Assembly: GCF_025685545.1 (NCBI RefSeq)
Contig: NZ_JAGSYC010000023.1
Location: 62,001 to 126,000 of the forward strand
Direction: 5' to 3'
DNA: 64,000 bases
DNA from: Granulicella paludicola
GTDB taxonomy: Bacteria > Acidobacteriota > Terriglobia > Terriglobales > Acidobacteriaceae
The position numbers and the translations under genes are program-made. Positions 26,542-35,939 of the stretch are shown piece by piece. Positions within the stretch are counted from its first letter, which is position 1; each line of letters begins with the position of its first letter. The notes beneath the pieces were generated by a model. The model was not told where the DNA came from. It saw nothing but the letters and a program-made list of their open reading frames with translations, and made no database searches.

Positions 26542-27903
26542 ATGGTGTTCGGCAAAGAGATCTTCAGTAGACAGCGAGTGGGAACACACGCAGGAGCAAA
26601 CCGCGTGGGAATGAAGCTGGCTGCTATGGCGGTGTGCGGCGTGATGAGCGGGGCCCTGTGGGCACAGGCGCAACAGCAGGTACCCGATGCTCCGGCACCG
26701 CAGCAGCTGCCCAAGCTGAACACCTTGACGGGAGTGGCTCCAGCGCTGCCGAATGCTCCGACCGCGGCACCGATCACGGCTGATCCGAACGCAGTACCCA
26801 GCTCACTGCAGAGCACCAAGCCGGCTCCTCAGGAAGAAGAAAAGCATCCGGATGACGGGCAGGCACCGGACATCAATAGCTACCAGGCCTTCAAGCTGGC
26901 TCCCGTTACCGTTCAGTTCGTCCAGATCCCTTTCACGGTAAAGGACAGCAAGGGCAAGCTGGTCCCGGGTCTGACGTGGCGCGATGTACGCATATACGAG
27001 AACGGACTGCGTCAGTCGCCAAAGTTCTTTACAACCGATCCCTTCCCTCTTTCCGTTGCTCTCGTCATCGATCAAAGCGTGACACAGGACACGATGGAGA
27101 AGATCAACGACTCGCTGAGCTCTCTGCAGGGCGCGTTTTCGCCGTATGACGAGGTCGCGGTGTTCACGTACAACAACGGCGTGACCAAGCAGACCGACTT
27201 TACGGCTGCGCAGAGCGCTCGGCTGGGCGTGATCCTGGAACGGAGCAAGGGCGTAGGCCGCGAGGCGATGATGCCTGGCGGTGGTCCGCTGGCGAGTGCC
27301 GGTACGATCAACAATCGCCAGATCGACCCGAACTTTAACCGGCAGGAACAGAACGGCATGCAGCTGAATCCGCCGAAGGAGTACCACACGCTGCGCGACG
27401 CTATCTTCGCTGCGGCGCAGAGCACGTACAAGGTTGGTCGTGAACGTCGTCGCCTTGTGTATGTGATCTCCGACGGCAAGGAGTATGGCAGCAAGATCAC
27501 CGAGAAACAGCTGATCAAGTATGCGCAGACCAACCACGTCGAGGTGTACGCGACGTTGGTGGGCGATTCGGCTGTCCCGGGACTCGGTTTCCTGGATCGC
27601 ATCCATCTTCCGATGACGATGCGGGATGACGAACTGCCGCGCATTGTGGCCCAGACCGGCGGGCAGACCGATCCCGAGTTCCGCCTGAAGGGCATTCAGG
27701 CCAGCTTTGCCAAGATCACCGAAGAGGTACGTACGCAGTACACCATCGGCTACTACACGCATGAGTCTCCCTTCAACGAGAAGTTCCGCAAGGTCGAGGT
27801 CCGCGTCCTGCGTCCTGGCCTGACGGTCATCGCTCCCGACGGCTACTATCCTTCGGCGGCTGACAGCAAGCCTGCTGCGGTGACGCCTTCGGCTGCCCCG
27901 TAG
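26542..27903 (+). CDS. Secreted VWFA-related acidobacterial protein, divergent paralog
   Basis: 453 residues from the ATG 26542, which has AGAGGA nearby; the frame is open further upstream without a better start. The export signal is at residues 24-48. A Pro-rich linker (VPDAPAPQQLPKLN) is followed by VQFVQIPFTVKDSKG and a VWA domain with altered MIDAS DQSVT instead of DxSxS. Family blocks YHTLRDAIFAAAQSTYK, RRLVYVISDGKEYGSK and EEVRTQYTIGYYTHES are present. Its last codon overlaps the GTG of the permease gene. The pair with the gene at 25251 looks like an old duplication with divergent transcription. Confidence 0.9.
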   Translation: MVFGKEIFSRQRVGTHAGANRVGMKLAAMAVCGVMSGALWAQAQQQVPDAPAPQQLPKLNTLTGVAPALPNAPTAAPITADPNAVPSSLQSTKPAPQEEEKHPDDGQAPDINSYQAFKLAPVTVQFVQIPFTVKDSKGKLVPGLTWRDVRIYENGLRQSPKFFTTDPFPLSVALVIDQSVTQDTMEKINDSLSSLQGAFSPYDEVAVFTYNNGVTKQTDFTAAQSARLGVILERSKGVGREAMMPGGGPLASAGTINNRQIDPNFNRQEQNGMQLNPPKEYHTLRDAIFAAAQSTYKVGRERRRLVYVISDGKEYGSKITEKQLIKYAQTNHVEVYATLVGDSAVPGLGFLDRIHLPMTMRDDELPRIVAQTGGQTDPEFRLKGIQASFAKITEEVRTQYTIGYYTHESPFNEKFRKVEVRVLRPGLTVIAPDGYYPSAADSKPAAVTPSAAP

Positions 27904-28772
27904 TGCCGGGACTGGATCCAGCTGCGCTGATCGCGCTTGCCGCCGCCGCCTCATGGGGCGGCGGCGACTTTTGTGGTGGTATGAGCTCGAAGGCCGTGGA
28001 CGGGGGCATGTCCGCGACGATGCGGCTGGTCATGCTGGCACAGGGATCGAGCCTTGCGGTGCTGGTGGGGCTGCTGATCGCGCAACACGCGGCGCTGCCG
28101 CATGGCGCACCGATGCTGTGGGCGCTGCTGGCGGGCGTCTGCGGTGGTATCGGCTCGGTGGCGTTCTTCAACGCTCTCAGCCGGGGGGGCATGGGAGCTC
28201 CTGCGGCAGTCAGCGGGTTGCTGGCTGCCGCGCTGCCGGCGGCAGTTTCGATTGCAATGGATGGAGCTCCCGGTGCGTTGAAGCTGGCGGGGTTTGTGAT
28301 TGCGGCCGTCGCCATTTGGCTAGTGGCAGCGGGAGAGTCTCCCGAGAGCCCGACTGGCGGACGCGGAGCAATGGGACTGGCGATCTTTGCGGGCGCTGCG
28401 TTCGGCGTCTATTTTCTCGCGCTGAAGCTGGCGAATCCGCTCGGCACCCTGATGCCCGTGGCTCTGGCGAGGAGCGGTGGCATTGTTTCACTGGCCATTG
28501 CGTTGATCTTCACGCGCAATCAGCCCGCAGGCGTGCGCTGGACGGCAGGCTGGCGATGGGCGATGGGGCTGGCGCTGCTCGATACCGGCGGCAACCTGCT
28601 GTTTATCGCCGCGACCCGCATCGGTCGGCTGGATGTGGCTTCGGTGTTGGCGGGGCTGTATCCGGCGGGGACGATCCTGCTCGCCGCGTGGCAGCTGCAT
28701 GAGCGGCCAACGCGGCGACAGATGGTAGGAATGGTGAGCGCGCTGGTGGCCGTGGTGATGATTACTGTCTAG
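27903..28772 (+). CDS. DMT superfamily (EamA) permease
   Basis: 289 residues with ten predicted membrane helices in two EamA halves (residues about 6-135 and 150-288), including ALAAAASWGGGDFCGGMSSK and ASVLAGLYPAGTILLAAWQL. DMT permeases export or import small metabolites such as amino acids or sugars; the substrate is unknown. The GTG start at 27903 overlaps the TAG of the VWA gene (TAGTG), so translation is coupled. It is convergent with PPK2, with only 2 bases between the two stop codons. Confidence 0.88.
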   Translation: MPGLDPAALIALAAAASWGGGDFCGGMSSKAVDGGMSATMRLVMLAQGSSLAVLVGLLIAQHAALPHGAPMLWALLAGVCGGIGSVAFFNALSRGGMGAPAAVSGLLAAALPAAVSIAMDGAPGALKLAGFVIAAVAIWLVAAGESPESPTGGRGAMGLAIFAGAAFGVYFLALKLANPLGTLMPVALARSGGIVSLAIALIFTRNQPAGVRWTAGWRWAMGLALLDTGGNLLFIAATRIGRLDVASVLAGLYPAGTILLAAWQLHERPTRRQMVGMVSALVAVVMITV

Positions 28773-28774
28773 GT

Positions 28775-29653
28775 CTACTTCTTCTTTCTTGCCTTGGCAG
28801 ATTCCTTTTCCATCGCCCTCGCCGCAGCGGCCTTGTCGGAAAGCTTGTTCAGATCGATGCCACTCGGGTTGAAGCTGGGCTCGGGATACGTCAGTTTGAG
28901 TGAGCGCATCGCCTCAATGACGATGGTGCTGACCGCTGCGTTGCGATACCACTTGTGGTCGGCGGGGATGACAAACCACGGCGCATCCTCGCAACTGCTG
29001 TTCGAGAGCAGATGCTCGTACGCGTTCGTGTATTTGTCCCAATACTGCCGTTCGACCAGATCTGCGGCGGAGAGCTTCCAGTGCTTGTTCGGATCGTCGA
29101 TGCGTGCCTGGAGGCGGGCGGTCTGTTCTGCGCGCGAGACGTTCAGATAAAACTTCAACACGACGACGTTATTGTCGACGAGAGTCTGCTCCCACTTGTT
29201 GATGTCGTGCAGACGTTTTTTCACGGTCTTCTTGTCGATGGTTCCGTGAACGAAGGGTGCGAGGACGTCCTCATAGTGGGAACGGTTGAAGATGCCGATC
29301 ATGCCACGGGCGGGGGTCTGCGACTGGATACGCCAGAGGAAGTCGTGGCGCGCCTCTTCGGGTGTAGGGACCTTGAAGCTGGAGACGTTGCAGCCCTGCG
29401 GATTGATGCCGGAGAAGATGTGGCGGATGACGCCGTCCTTGCCGGCGGTGTCCATGCCCTGCAACACGATCAACAGGGCTTTGGTTTGCGACGCGTAGAA
29501 CCGCTGCTGTAGTTCGGAGAGCTCCTCGGTATGCTTCGCGATCATGAGCTCGCCGGCGGCTTTGTCCTTGATGCCATCCGTGGTGGTGGTGGAGAAATCG
29601 CTGAGACGAACCTTCTTACCGGGCTTTACGAGATAAGGCGACGAAAACTTCAT
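28775..29653 (-). CDS. Polyphosphate kinase 2 family protein
   Basis: 292 residues. Walker A GMDTAGKDG is at 66-74. The Walker B/lid region is GIFNRSHYEDVL at about 120-131. The family segment INPQGCNVSSFKVPTPEE is present, as is NKWEQTLVDNN. PPK2 enzymes phosphorylate nucleoside mono- or diphosphates with polyphosphate; the single-domain form and the RSHYED motif fit the ADP- or AMP-acting classes. The C-terminus carries an Ala/Lys-rich tail. Its stop is 2 bases from that of the DMT gene, so a shared bidirectional end is expected, though I see no hairpin. Confidence 0.92.
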   Translation of the reverse strand: MKFSSPYLVKPGKKVRLSDFSTTTTDGIKDKAAGELMIAKHTEELSELQQRFYASQTKALLIVLQGMDTAGKDGVIRHIFSGINPQGCNVSSFKVPTPEEARHDFLWRIQSQTPARGMIGIFNRSHYEDVLAPFVHGTIDKKTVKKRLHDINKWEQTLVDNNVVVLKFYLNVSRAEQTARLQARIDDPNKHWKLSAADLVERQYWDKYTNAYEHLLSNSSCEDAPWFVIPADHKWYRNAAVSTIVIEAMRSLKLTYPEPSFNPSGIDLNKLSDKAAAARAMEKESAKARKKK

Positions 29654-29732
29654 AGAGATTTGGATGCAACGAACTTTGATACAGCGAACATGGTTGGCGA
29701 TTATCGCTGAGGTTTTTGAGATTCAAAAGCAA

Positions 29733-29757
29733 AAGGACGAGCCCTTGGCTCGTCCTT
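29733..29757 (-). terminator. Terminator after tatA
   Basis: Stem AAGGACGAGC / GCTCGTCCTT with a 5-base loop, followed on the minus strand by TTGCTTTTG. Confidence 0.85.
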
Positions 29758-29780
29758 CGCAGAAAGTATGGATGTCGCGA

Positions 29781-30008
29781 TTAGGCGACAGGGGGCTTGA
29801 TGTCATCGCCGGGCTTCGGGGTTACGACGTGAGCGTCGGTAGGCTTAGAGGCTTCCTTCACTTCGTCGGTGACGCCCTTCATGCCTTCCTTGAAGCCGCG
29901 GAGACCTTCGCCGAGACCCTTGCCGAGCTCCGGCAGCTTGCGGCCACCGAACAGCAGAACAGCGATACCAGCGACGATGATGAGGTGCCAAGGTTGAAAG
30001 AGTTCCAT
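29781..30008 (-). CDS. tatA: Twin-arginine translocase subunit TatA/TatE
   Basis: 75 residues. One membrane helix (residues 6-20, PWHLIIVAGIAVLLF) is followed by the TatA hinge FGGRKLPELGKGLGEGLRGF and an amphipathic helix, then a polar tail. TatA oligomers form the pore for folded proteins carrying RR signal peptides. TatBC are not in this window. GAGAATC-type RBS sequence precedes the ATG, and a clear terminator follows. Confidence 0.95.
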   Translation of the reverse strand: MELFQPWHLIIVAGIAVLLFGGRKLPELGKGLGEGLRGFKEGMKGVTDEVKEASKPTDAHVVTPKPGDDIKPPVA

Positions 30009-30373
30009 GGTGGTGATTCTCCTTGCGTGGCCGACTGCGCCGGTCCATAAACTTAGAACTTGCGGAACAGTCCGCTAAAACGACCGAGTCCCGAACACTG
30101 CCATTGTCGCACGTTCGGAGACTGTCTGTGGGGATACGCGCCCGGCGAGGGATTGGATGCGCCATTGAGTGCGCCGGGGAGAGCTTTGGCGGTATATCCT
30201 GAAGGGGTTCGGATTTTCGACAAAGACGGTGGATCGTGAAATGGCGATTGCCGACACTTGTGGCTGTTGTGCGTCTAATCAGATAGTCGCCACCGTCAGA
30301 GATTTGGGCACCACCGAGTTTGGTTCTATCCAATTTGCAACCCCATGCGCGGAAACTGCGCGCCAAGAGGAAG
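30009..30373. other. Intergenic region between divergent tatA and outer-membrane protein gene
   Basis: 365 bases. It must carry the tatA promoter (minus) and that of the gene at 30374. I could not find a credible -35/-10 pair or a structured RNA. Weak upstream start codons at 30320 would extend the next gene, but the extension is rich in His/Arg/Lys and lies outside any signal peptide. Confidence 0.4.
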
Positions 30374-31144
30374 ATGCTTCAACCGATGAAGACCATGATT
30401 TTGCCCGCAGGGCGTAGCCTGCGCCTTTTTGCCACTTGCGCCAGCCTGATGCTGGCTGCGATCTTTAGCAACAATGCCTCCGCCCAAGTAGCAGCGCCTG
30501 GCACAATTGCAGTGAAGCCAGGCTCGGCCGCGGCGCTGGCTCCGGGAACAGGCCCAAGCTACGACAACAGCTGGGACTTTTACGGCGGTCTGAGTTTTAT
30601 GAACGGCCAAGCCGGACAGCAGCTGCCCAAGCGGTACAACATGGGCGGCGGCGAACTGGAGGCCACGTACTGGCTCGGTACGCCTCGCAACGGCGGTTAC
30701 CTGAAGCGCCACCTTGGCGTAACGGGCGACGTTCGGTTTGAGGCCGGTACTACGCCTGTGCTACCCAACCAGTACAACCTGAACCGCGTATTGGCGCAGC
30801 AGGCCATCGGCGCTGGCGGCGTGAGCCTGCGCGGACCGAAGAACCGCTACGTCGCCATCGATCTGCACGCCATTGCCGGCGCTTCTCACGGTGTGTTCGA
30901 TCATGCAATCACAGGCTACCCGCCCAGCAGTGTGGGCGTTACTCCCCCCACGGTCGACACTATCGGCGTCTACAGCAACCGGACGACTCCATGGGGCGCC
31001 GCTGGCGGTAGCATCGACTTCAACCAAGGCAAGAAGTGGGCCGTGCGCCTGTCACCGGACATGATCTTCGAACATTTCGGTACAGAGACACGCGAGTACT
31101 TCTCGATTTCGATGGGCGCACTGTATCGATTTGGAAAGAAATAG
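30374..31144 (+). CDS. Predicted outer-membrane beta-barrel protein
   Basis: 256 residues from the ATG at 30374 (30386 is an alternative; AGAGGA lies just before). The signal peptide has a hydrophobic core LRLFATCASLMLAAIF and a cleavage region NASAQ. The mature part alternates polar and hydrophobic residues as barrel strands do: WDFYGGLSFMNGQAGQQLP, LEATYWLG, and the ending YFSISMGALYRFGKK. This resembles the small OmpA-type barrels common in Terriglobia. No ligand can be deduced. It is monocistronic with a strong terminator. Confidence 0.8.
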   Translation: MLQPMKTMILPAGRSLRLFATCASLMLAAIFSNNASAQVAAPGTIAVKPGSAAALAPGTGPSYDNSWDFYGGLSFMNGQAGQQLPKRYNMGGGELEATYWLGTPRNGGYLKRHLGVTGDVRFEAGTTPVLPNQYNLNRVLAQQAIGAGGVSLRGPKNRYVAIDLHAIAGASHGVFDHAITGYPPSSVGVTPPTVDTIGVYSNRTTPWGAAGGSIDFNQGKKWAVRLSPDMIFEHFGTETREYFSISMGALYRFGKK

Positions 31145-31175
31145 CAAAAAAGTAAAGAGAAAGCAGTAAAAGTAT

Positions 31176-31200
31176 GGCCGCCCTCATGGAGGGCGGCCTT
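31176..31200 (+). terminator. Intrinsic terminator
   Basis: Perfect 10-bp stem GGCCGCCCTC / GAGGGCGGCC around ATG, then TT and CTGCATTTG. It ends the outer-membrane protein gene and may also serve convergent glgC. Confidence 0.85.
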
Positions 31201-31240
31201 CTGCATTTGACGCACTTGCTACTTTCTACTTATCGCTTCA

Positions 31241-32500
31241 CTACTTCTGATCCTGCAGAAACGCTGGCGACACAGGGTTCTCATAGATCGAGTAATCGCG
31301 TGTAACCACAGTGAGGCCGCCGGAGGAGACGAAGTAGTTCTTCTTGTCCTGCTCCGGGTCGTAGCCAATAACCGTGCCATCCGGGATGTGGACGTCGCGG
31401 TCGATGATCGCATTGCGGATGTGGCAGTGGCGACCGATATTGACGTGCGAGAAGATCACACTGGAGTCGACATCGGAGTAGCTATTGACGCGCACATCGT
31501 GCGAGAGCACCGAGTTGCGAACGACCGAACCCGAGATAATGCTGCCCGAAGAGACGATGGAGTTGATACCCATGCCCGTGCGGCCCGGTTCGCCGAAGAC
31601 GAACTTCGCCGGCGGGTACTGGTAGGCGCGCGTACGCATCGGCCAGGCTTTGTCGTAAAGGTTGAAGACTGGCGAGACGGAGGCGATGTCCATATTGGCG
31701 TTGAAGTAAGCGTCAAGTGTGCCGACATCGCGCCAATAGAGCGCGCGCTGCTTGTTCTCATCAACGAAGTTGTAGGCGTTGACCTTGTAGCGGCCGAGTA
31801 GCTTGGGCAGGATGTTATGGCCGAAGTCATGCTTGGAATCGGGGTCTTCCGCATCCTTGACCAACTCCGGCAGCAAAACATCCGTATTGAAGAGGTAGAT
31901 GCCCATGGAGGCATCAACCATCTCAGGATTGAAGGGCGAGCGGATATCGGTGGACTTCGGTTTTTCTACGAAGCCGACGACCTCACCCTGACGAGATACT
32001 TCGACAACGCCAAACTCGGCGACTTTGTCGGGATCGATCGGCAGCGTGGCGATGGTGACGTCTGCGCCTGAGTCTTTATGCTGTTGCACCATCAGGGCGT
32101 AGTTCATCTTGTAGATGTGGTCGCCGGAGAGGATGAGCACGTACTTCGGTTCTTCCGAGCCGATGGAATAGATATTCTGGTATACCGCGTCGGCTGTGCC
32201 CTGATACCAGGATTTCGAGACGCGCTGCATGGGTGGCAGAATTTCGATGAATTCGCCGAGTTCACTCGCGACGACTGGCCCCCATCCCTCACGGATGTGT
32301 CGGTTAAGGGACAAAGCCTTGTACTGCGTCAGGATGTAAACGTGACGAAGATCGGAGTTGATGCAATTGGAGAGGGTGATATCGATGATGCGATATTGCC
32401 CAGCGAAAGGTACTGCAGGTTTAGCGCGATCGCGCGTGAGCGGGAAGAGCCTTTCGCCCGCGCCACCAGCGAGCAACACACCAAGAACGTCTCTCATCAT
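31241..32500 (-). CDS. glgC: Glucose-1-phosphate adenylyltransferase (ADP-glucose pyrophosphorylase)
   Basis: 419 residues. It makes ADP-glucose from ATP and glucose-1-phosphate, the committed step of glycogen synthesis. The nucleotidyltransferase signature LLAGGAGERLFPLTRDRAKP is at the N-terminus, followed by PAVPFAGQYRIIDITLSNC, WYQGTADAVYQN, LSGDHIYKMNY and the FVEKPKS motif. A left-handed beta-helix tail is at the C-terminus. A glycogen phosphorylase-family gene is also in this window (45808), so both synthesis and breakdown are represented, though not in one operon. Confidence 0.96.
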   Translation of the reverse strand: MMRDVLGVLLAGGAGERLFPLTRDRAKPAVPFAGQYRIIDITLSNCINSDLRHVYILTQYKALSLNRHIREGWGPVVASELGEFIEILPPMQRVSKSWYQGTADAVYQNIYSIGSEEPKYVLILSGDHIYKMNYALMVQQHKDSGADVTIATLPIDPDKVAEFGVVEVSRQGEVVGFVEKPKSTDIRSPFNPEMVDASMGIYLFNTDVLLPELVKDAEDPDSKHDFGHNILPKLLGRYKVNAYNFVDENKQRALYWRDVGTLDAYFNANMDIASVSPVFNLYDKAWPMRTRAYQYPPAKFVFGEPGRTGMGINSIVSSGSIISGSVVRNSVLSHDVRVNSYSDVDSSVIFSHVNIGRHCHIRNAIIDRDVHIPDGTVIGYDPEQDKKNYFVSSGGLTVVTRDYSIYENPVSPAFLQDQK

Positions 32501-32731
32501 CCACCATCCTTACCGAACTGAAGCCAACCTCAAACAGGCCGAGCAAGGCGGGCCCACCGAAGTCCATGTACCCAAGCCATACGATGCCAGATTGCGCGAC
32601 TATGCCGCCCGAGTGTAGCACCCGAAAGTGTTGGCCTGTCCAGCAAGAAAATGCTGGAGAGATGGAAAGGGCAAGACCTATCGATACAGATCGTAGAAGA
32701 AACAAGGCGCGAGGAGGCGGCAACGATATCG

Positions 32732-33046
32732 TTACTGGCTGCCGTCGCCTAACGCTCCCTGCCGGGGGACGTCATGCTCTTCCGTAGTAATGCGCAGTGA
32801 GCGTAAGAAGTTGAGGTCGTTGTTCGTGAAGGGACCATCGGCCACCTCCTCGCCTGACTCGGCATCTGCCACTTCGGCGTCCTCGGCTACTTCGTTGAGG
32901 CCAATTGTGGCTTCCAGCATCAGGAGGACGTCAAAGCCCTGTTCACGGATTTCGCGAACGACGCCGGAGATCTGGTCCGACTCACTCACTGACTCGTGAA
33001 TCGCTTCGCCTAACTTCTGGATGAGTTCTTTTACCTGCTGGTTCAA
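32732..33046 (-). CDS. Small acidic hypothetical protein
   Basis: 104 residues if started at the TTG at 33046, which has GGGAGG five bases upstream; a GTG two codons earlier is possible. The N-terminal half is a long amphipathic helix (VKELIQKLGEAIHESVSESD, then VVREIREQGFDVLLMLEATI). The C-terminal half is strongly acidic. Upstream codons in the same frame look non-coding. The family is not recognised. Confidence 0.7.
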   Translation of the reverse strand: MNQQVKELIQKLGEAIHESVSESDQISGVVREIREQGFDVLLMLEATIGLNEVAEDAEVADAESGEEVADGPFTNNDLNFLRSLRITTEEHDVPRQGALGDGSQ

Positions 33047-33193
33047 TGCCACCTCCCACGTTCTCCGCGGAAACCCTTTGTTCACCGGAGACCCAGGCGA
33101 GACGCGACCGTCTGGGCTGCCGTATACCACCGCAATGGGTATTCCCGTATGACCTGGGAACGGCAGATGCGATGGTTTTAAGATAAACCCGAT

Positions 33194-33205
33194 GCGGTAT
33201 ACCGC
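33194..33205. promoter_or_regulatory. 12-bp palindrome GCGGTATACCGC
   Basis: A perfect palindrome in the gap upstream of the gene at 32732, with a related partial copy, CGTATACCACCGC, near 33121-33133. It could be an operator. There is no supporting regulator gene nearby. Confidence 0.35.
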
Positions 33206-33267
33206 CAAGACCCAGTTTTCCAGAGGGCAACCATTCTTTCAGCTGGAGCTCCGCAAAATCAAAGAAA

Positions 33268-33411
33268 TCAGGCGATCGTGTGATGGTCAGCCCAGGCGTC
33301 CTCGAGACGATGGGCTAGCTCAGGTACCGCCGGACGGCTCTTGCTGTTCCACACCAGGACGCCCACCACTGCTGCGCAGGCACCGCCGACAAGCCAAAAC
33401 AGGTTCTTCAT
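33268..33411 (-). CDS. Small single-pass membrane protein
   Basis: 47 residues from the ATG at 33411; GGGAGC sits eight bases upstream. It has one membrane helix (residues 3-21, NLFWLVGGACAAVVGVLVW) followed by a short polar tail with LAHRLEDAWADHH. This resembles YtxH-type small stress proteins in layout only. It lies in tandem with the small gene at 32732, about 220 bases apart. Confidence 0.6.
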   Translation of the reverse strand: MKNLFWLVGGACAAVVGVLVWNSKSRPAVPELAHRLEDAWADHHTIA

Positions 33412-33539
33412 ACAATTGCTCCCGGGCTGGTCAAATTCTCGTCTCAGCCAGCACTTTTTGATGCACAAATGATCGGAGGGATGCCTTCTGATGTCCCTGC
33501 GTGCACGACGAAGCTTTCACTCCGTACACTGGAGGAACC

Positions 33540-34043
33540 ATGGATCGAGTGAAGTTTGGACGAGCACTGGGGTACGGAGCGCGCCACGCCGCGAAGGCGC
33601 TGACGCAGGCAGTCGATGCCGCCACAACGCCGAGTGCTGCTCCCGCTCCTTCGCGGCCAACGTCGACGCAACCCGTTTCCACGGCGCCGCGGCATGACGT
33701 TCGGCAGGACCTCGCCGATGCTGCACGGACGGTGATGCAGACCCATCAGAGCGTACAGCAGACGAAGTCGCGCGTCCGGGGCGCGGCGAAGATGGCAGGC
33801 AAGTCCGCGCTGGCTCCGGTGGCAAAGTTTTCCAGCGTCCTGTGGCTGGAGGTGACGGGCACGTTCTTCGCGCTCGTTGCTCTCGCGATGTGTGACGCCG
33901 TGTGGAAGCTGCGCGGAGCGTGGAAACTGCCCGCCATCAACAACGAGCGGCTGAAGCTGTATTTCTGCGCGGCGCTGGCGACGCTGTTTCTCTATTTCAC
34001 CATCAGCAACTTCGTCCGGGCCGCCCGGCGTCAGCGGCGCTAA
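33540..34043 (+). CDS. Hypothetical membrane protein
   Basis: 167 residues. The ATG at 33540 has GGAGG upstream. A Ser/Pro/Ala-rich soluble N-terminus (residues 1-100, with PSAAPAPSRPTSTQP) leads to two membrane helices near 105-130 (LWLEVTGTFFALVALAM) and 140-160 (LYFCAALATLFLYFTISNF), ending in an Arg-rich tail. The family is not recognised. It shares orientation with the secreted hypothetical gene 63 bases downstream. Confidence 0.78.
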   Translation: MDRVKFGRALGYGARHAAKALTQAVDAATTPSAAPAPSRPTSTQPVSTAPRHDVRQDLADAARTVMQTHQSVQQTKSRVRGAAKMAGKSALAPVAKFSSVLWLEVTGTFFALVALAMCDAVWKLRGAWKLPAINNERLKLYFCAALATLFLYFTISNFVRAARRQRR

Positions 34044-34106
34044 CTTTTCCGAGACTTTTCCTCAGCGCCCCTCGTCGATTGCAATGAACTCTCACGGAGG
34101 CTTTCG

Positions 34107-34652
34107 ATGCGAAAGGCTTGGCTGTTGGCGGTAGTGGTGGCGGTGCTCGCAGCACCCGGAATGAGCGCGCAGGTGCGCATGGCGCACGGGTCGGGTTCGA
34201 CAACAAAAGAAGCAGACCGACCGCAAGGGACTAGCGCTCCGCTGCCGGGACAACTATCGCAGGTGAAGCGAGTGTTCCTCTCGAACGGCGGTTCCGATGC
34301 TGGACTGTTCCCTCACCCGTTCACAGGAACGCAGGACCGCGCTTACGGCTACTTCTACGCAGCTTTGGCGGGCAACACGCGATACCAGCTGGTGAGCCAG
34401 CCTTCGCAGGCGGATGCTGTCGTTGAGTTGGCACTGGCCGCTCCGCTGGGCTCGCTTGGCGGCGACAAGAGCAAAGGCACCACCGATCCGCTGCCGACCT
34501 TCAAGCTGACCATCTACGATCGGCCCACACATTACGTGCTTTGGACGATTTCGCAGACGATCGACCCGGCGAACCTACAGAAGACCCACGATAAAAACTT
34601 TGATACGGCACTGGACTCCTTACTGAGTCAGTTTGAGGCGGTCACAAAGTAG
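34107..34652 (+). CDS. Hypothetical secreted protein
   Basis: 181 residues. A signal peptide (residues 1-21, LLAVVVAVLAAPGMSAQ) is followed by a domain with VKRVFLSNGGSDAGLFPH and FYAALAGNTRYQLVSQPSQA. It continues with VVELALAAP and the ending FDTALDSLLSQFEAV. The layout (family opening, then a strand ending on a YDRPTHYVLWTI strand) resembles small periplasmic or lipoprotein-like proteins of unknown role. GGAGG precedes the ATG. It lies 60 bases upstream of gcvT and could share transcription with it. Confidence 0.78.
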   Translation: MRKAWLLAVVVAVLAAPGMSAQVRMAHGSGSTTKEADRPQGTSAPLPGQLSQVKRVFLSNGGSDAGLFPHPFTGTQDRAYGYFYAALAGNTRYQLVSQPSQADAVVELALAAPLGSLGGDKSKGTTDPLPTFKLTIYDRPTHYVLWTISQTIDPANLQKTHDKNFDTALDSLLSQFEAVTK

Positions 34653-34712
34653 CGAAGCTGGCGGTTACACTTGAAGCTGCCGCGCAACCCGCGCTGTAAG
34701 TGAGTGAGACCT

Positions 34713-35873
34713 ATGACCGAAACCGCCAACATCATGGATGCCCTGCCTCTTCGCAAGACAGCCCTTCACGCAACCCACCACGGCCATAAGGCCCGTATGG
34801 TCGACTTTGGCGGCTGGGACATGCCTGTGCAGTACAAGGGCCTGATCGAAGAGCACATGGCCGTGCGCACCGGCGTCGGCATCTTCGATGTGAGCCACAT
34901 GGGCGACATTCAGCTGCGTGGACCGAACTCGCTGGCCGCTGTGCAGAAGCTGCTGATGAACGATGCCAGCAAGCTGCAGATCGGTCAGGCGCACTACTCG
35001 GCGATGCTGTATCCGAACGGTACCTTCGTGGATGACGTGGTGCTGCACAAGCTGGGCGAGAATGATTACCTCATCGTGATCAACGCAGGCACGCGCGAGA
35101 AGGACGTGCAATGGGTGCGGCAGACGATCGGCTCGATGGGCGGCCTACACATCACCGATGTCAGCGACTACTACACGCAGATCGCGATCCAGGGGCCGAA
35201 GGCGAAAGACGTACTGCAGAAGCTGACCAAGACCGACCTTACGCCGATCAAAAACTACTGGTTTACTTGGGGCGAGGTCTGCGGCTGCGCCAACACCATG
35301 ATCGCCCGCACCGGCTATACGGGTGAAGACGGCTTCGAGATTTATATCCCCGCCGACGAGGCGACGAGTGCCCGGGTGTGGGGCGAGATCCTCGCAGCCG
35401 GCGAAGAATTCGGGATCATGCCGTGTGGGCTGGGCGCTCGCAACACGCTGCGACTCGAGTCAGCGATGGCACTATATGGCCACGAGATTTCGGACACGAT
35501 CAACGTCTTCGAGGCGAACCTCGGGCGCTATTGCAAGCTCGACAAGGGCACGGACTTCGTTGGCCGCGAGGCTCTGCTAAAGGTTCAGGAAGAGGGCGGA
35601 CCGAAGCGCCGTCTTGTGGGGCTTGAGATGGTCGACCGCGGCATCGGACGCGATGGCTATCCGGTGCTCTCGCTCGACGGTAAGGTGATCGGCGAAGTGA
35701 CCTCCGGCTCGCCGGGACCTTTCATCAAGAAGAACATTGCGCTGGCCTACGTGCCGATGGAGTACACAGAGCTGGGCACCGAGGTCGCGGTAGAGATTCG
35801 CGGACAGGGCGTGAAGGCGAAGGTGGTGCCGACCCCCTTCTACAAGAAGCCAAAGCCAGCATCCGCTGTATAG
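34713..35873 (+). CDS. gcvT: Glycine cleavage system T protein (aminomethyltransferase)
   Basis: 386 residues from the ATG at 34713 (GTG 34704 is less likely). It takes the aminomethyl group from H-protein to tetrahydrofolate, releasing ammonia. Family blocks are [20 protein letters not shown], the active-site region [30 protein letters not shown], and [19 protein letters not shown]. Full length. A terminator follows directly and the next three genes run the other way, so gcvT is detached from gcvH-PA-PB. Confidence 0.97.
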   Translation: MTETANIMDALPLRKTALHATHHGHKARMVDFGGWDMPVQYKGLIEEHMAVRTGVGIFDVSHMGDIQLRGPNSLAAVQKLLMNDASKLQIGQAHYSAMLYPNGTFVDDVVLHKLGENDYLIVINAGTREKDVQWVRQTIGSMGGLHITDVSDYYTQIAIQGPKAKDVLQKLTKTDLTPIKNYWFTWGEVCGCANTMIARTGYTGEDGFEIYIPADEATSARVWGEILAAGEEFGIMPCGLGARNTLRLESAMALYGHEISDTINVFEANLGRYCKLDKGTDFVGREALLKVQEEGGPKRRLVGLEMVDRGIGRDGYPVLSLDGKVIGEVTSGSPGPFIKKNIALAYVPMEYTELGTEVAVEIRGQGVKAKVVPTPFYKKPKPASAV

Positions 35874-35890
35874 CTTGTACAAGCAGAAGA

Positions 35891-35920
35891 GGCCTCGTCA
35901 GTGCAATGGCGAGGCCTTTT
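35891..35920 (+). terminator. Terminator after gcvT
   Basis: Stem GGCCTCG / CGAGGCC followed by TTTTG. It also lies between the convergent gcvT and the MarR operon. Confidence 0.85.
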
Positions 35921-35939
35921 GCATGTCTGCTGGAAATTA

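Noticed and set aside
32732-33208. Long version (158 codons) of the small acidic gene.
   Set aside because: The first 54 codons look non-coding, and a TTG with a good RBS starts the helical part at 33046.
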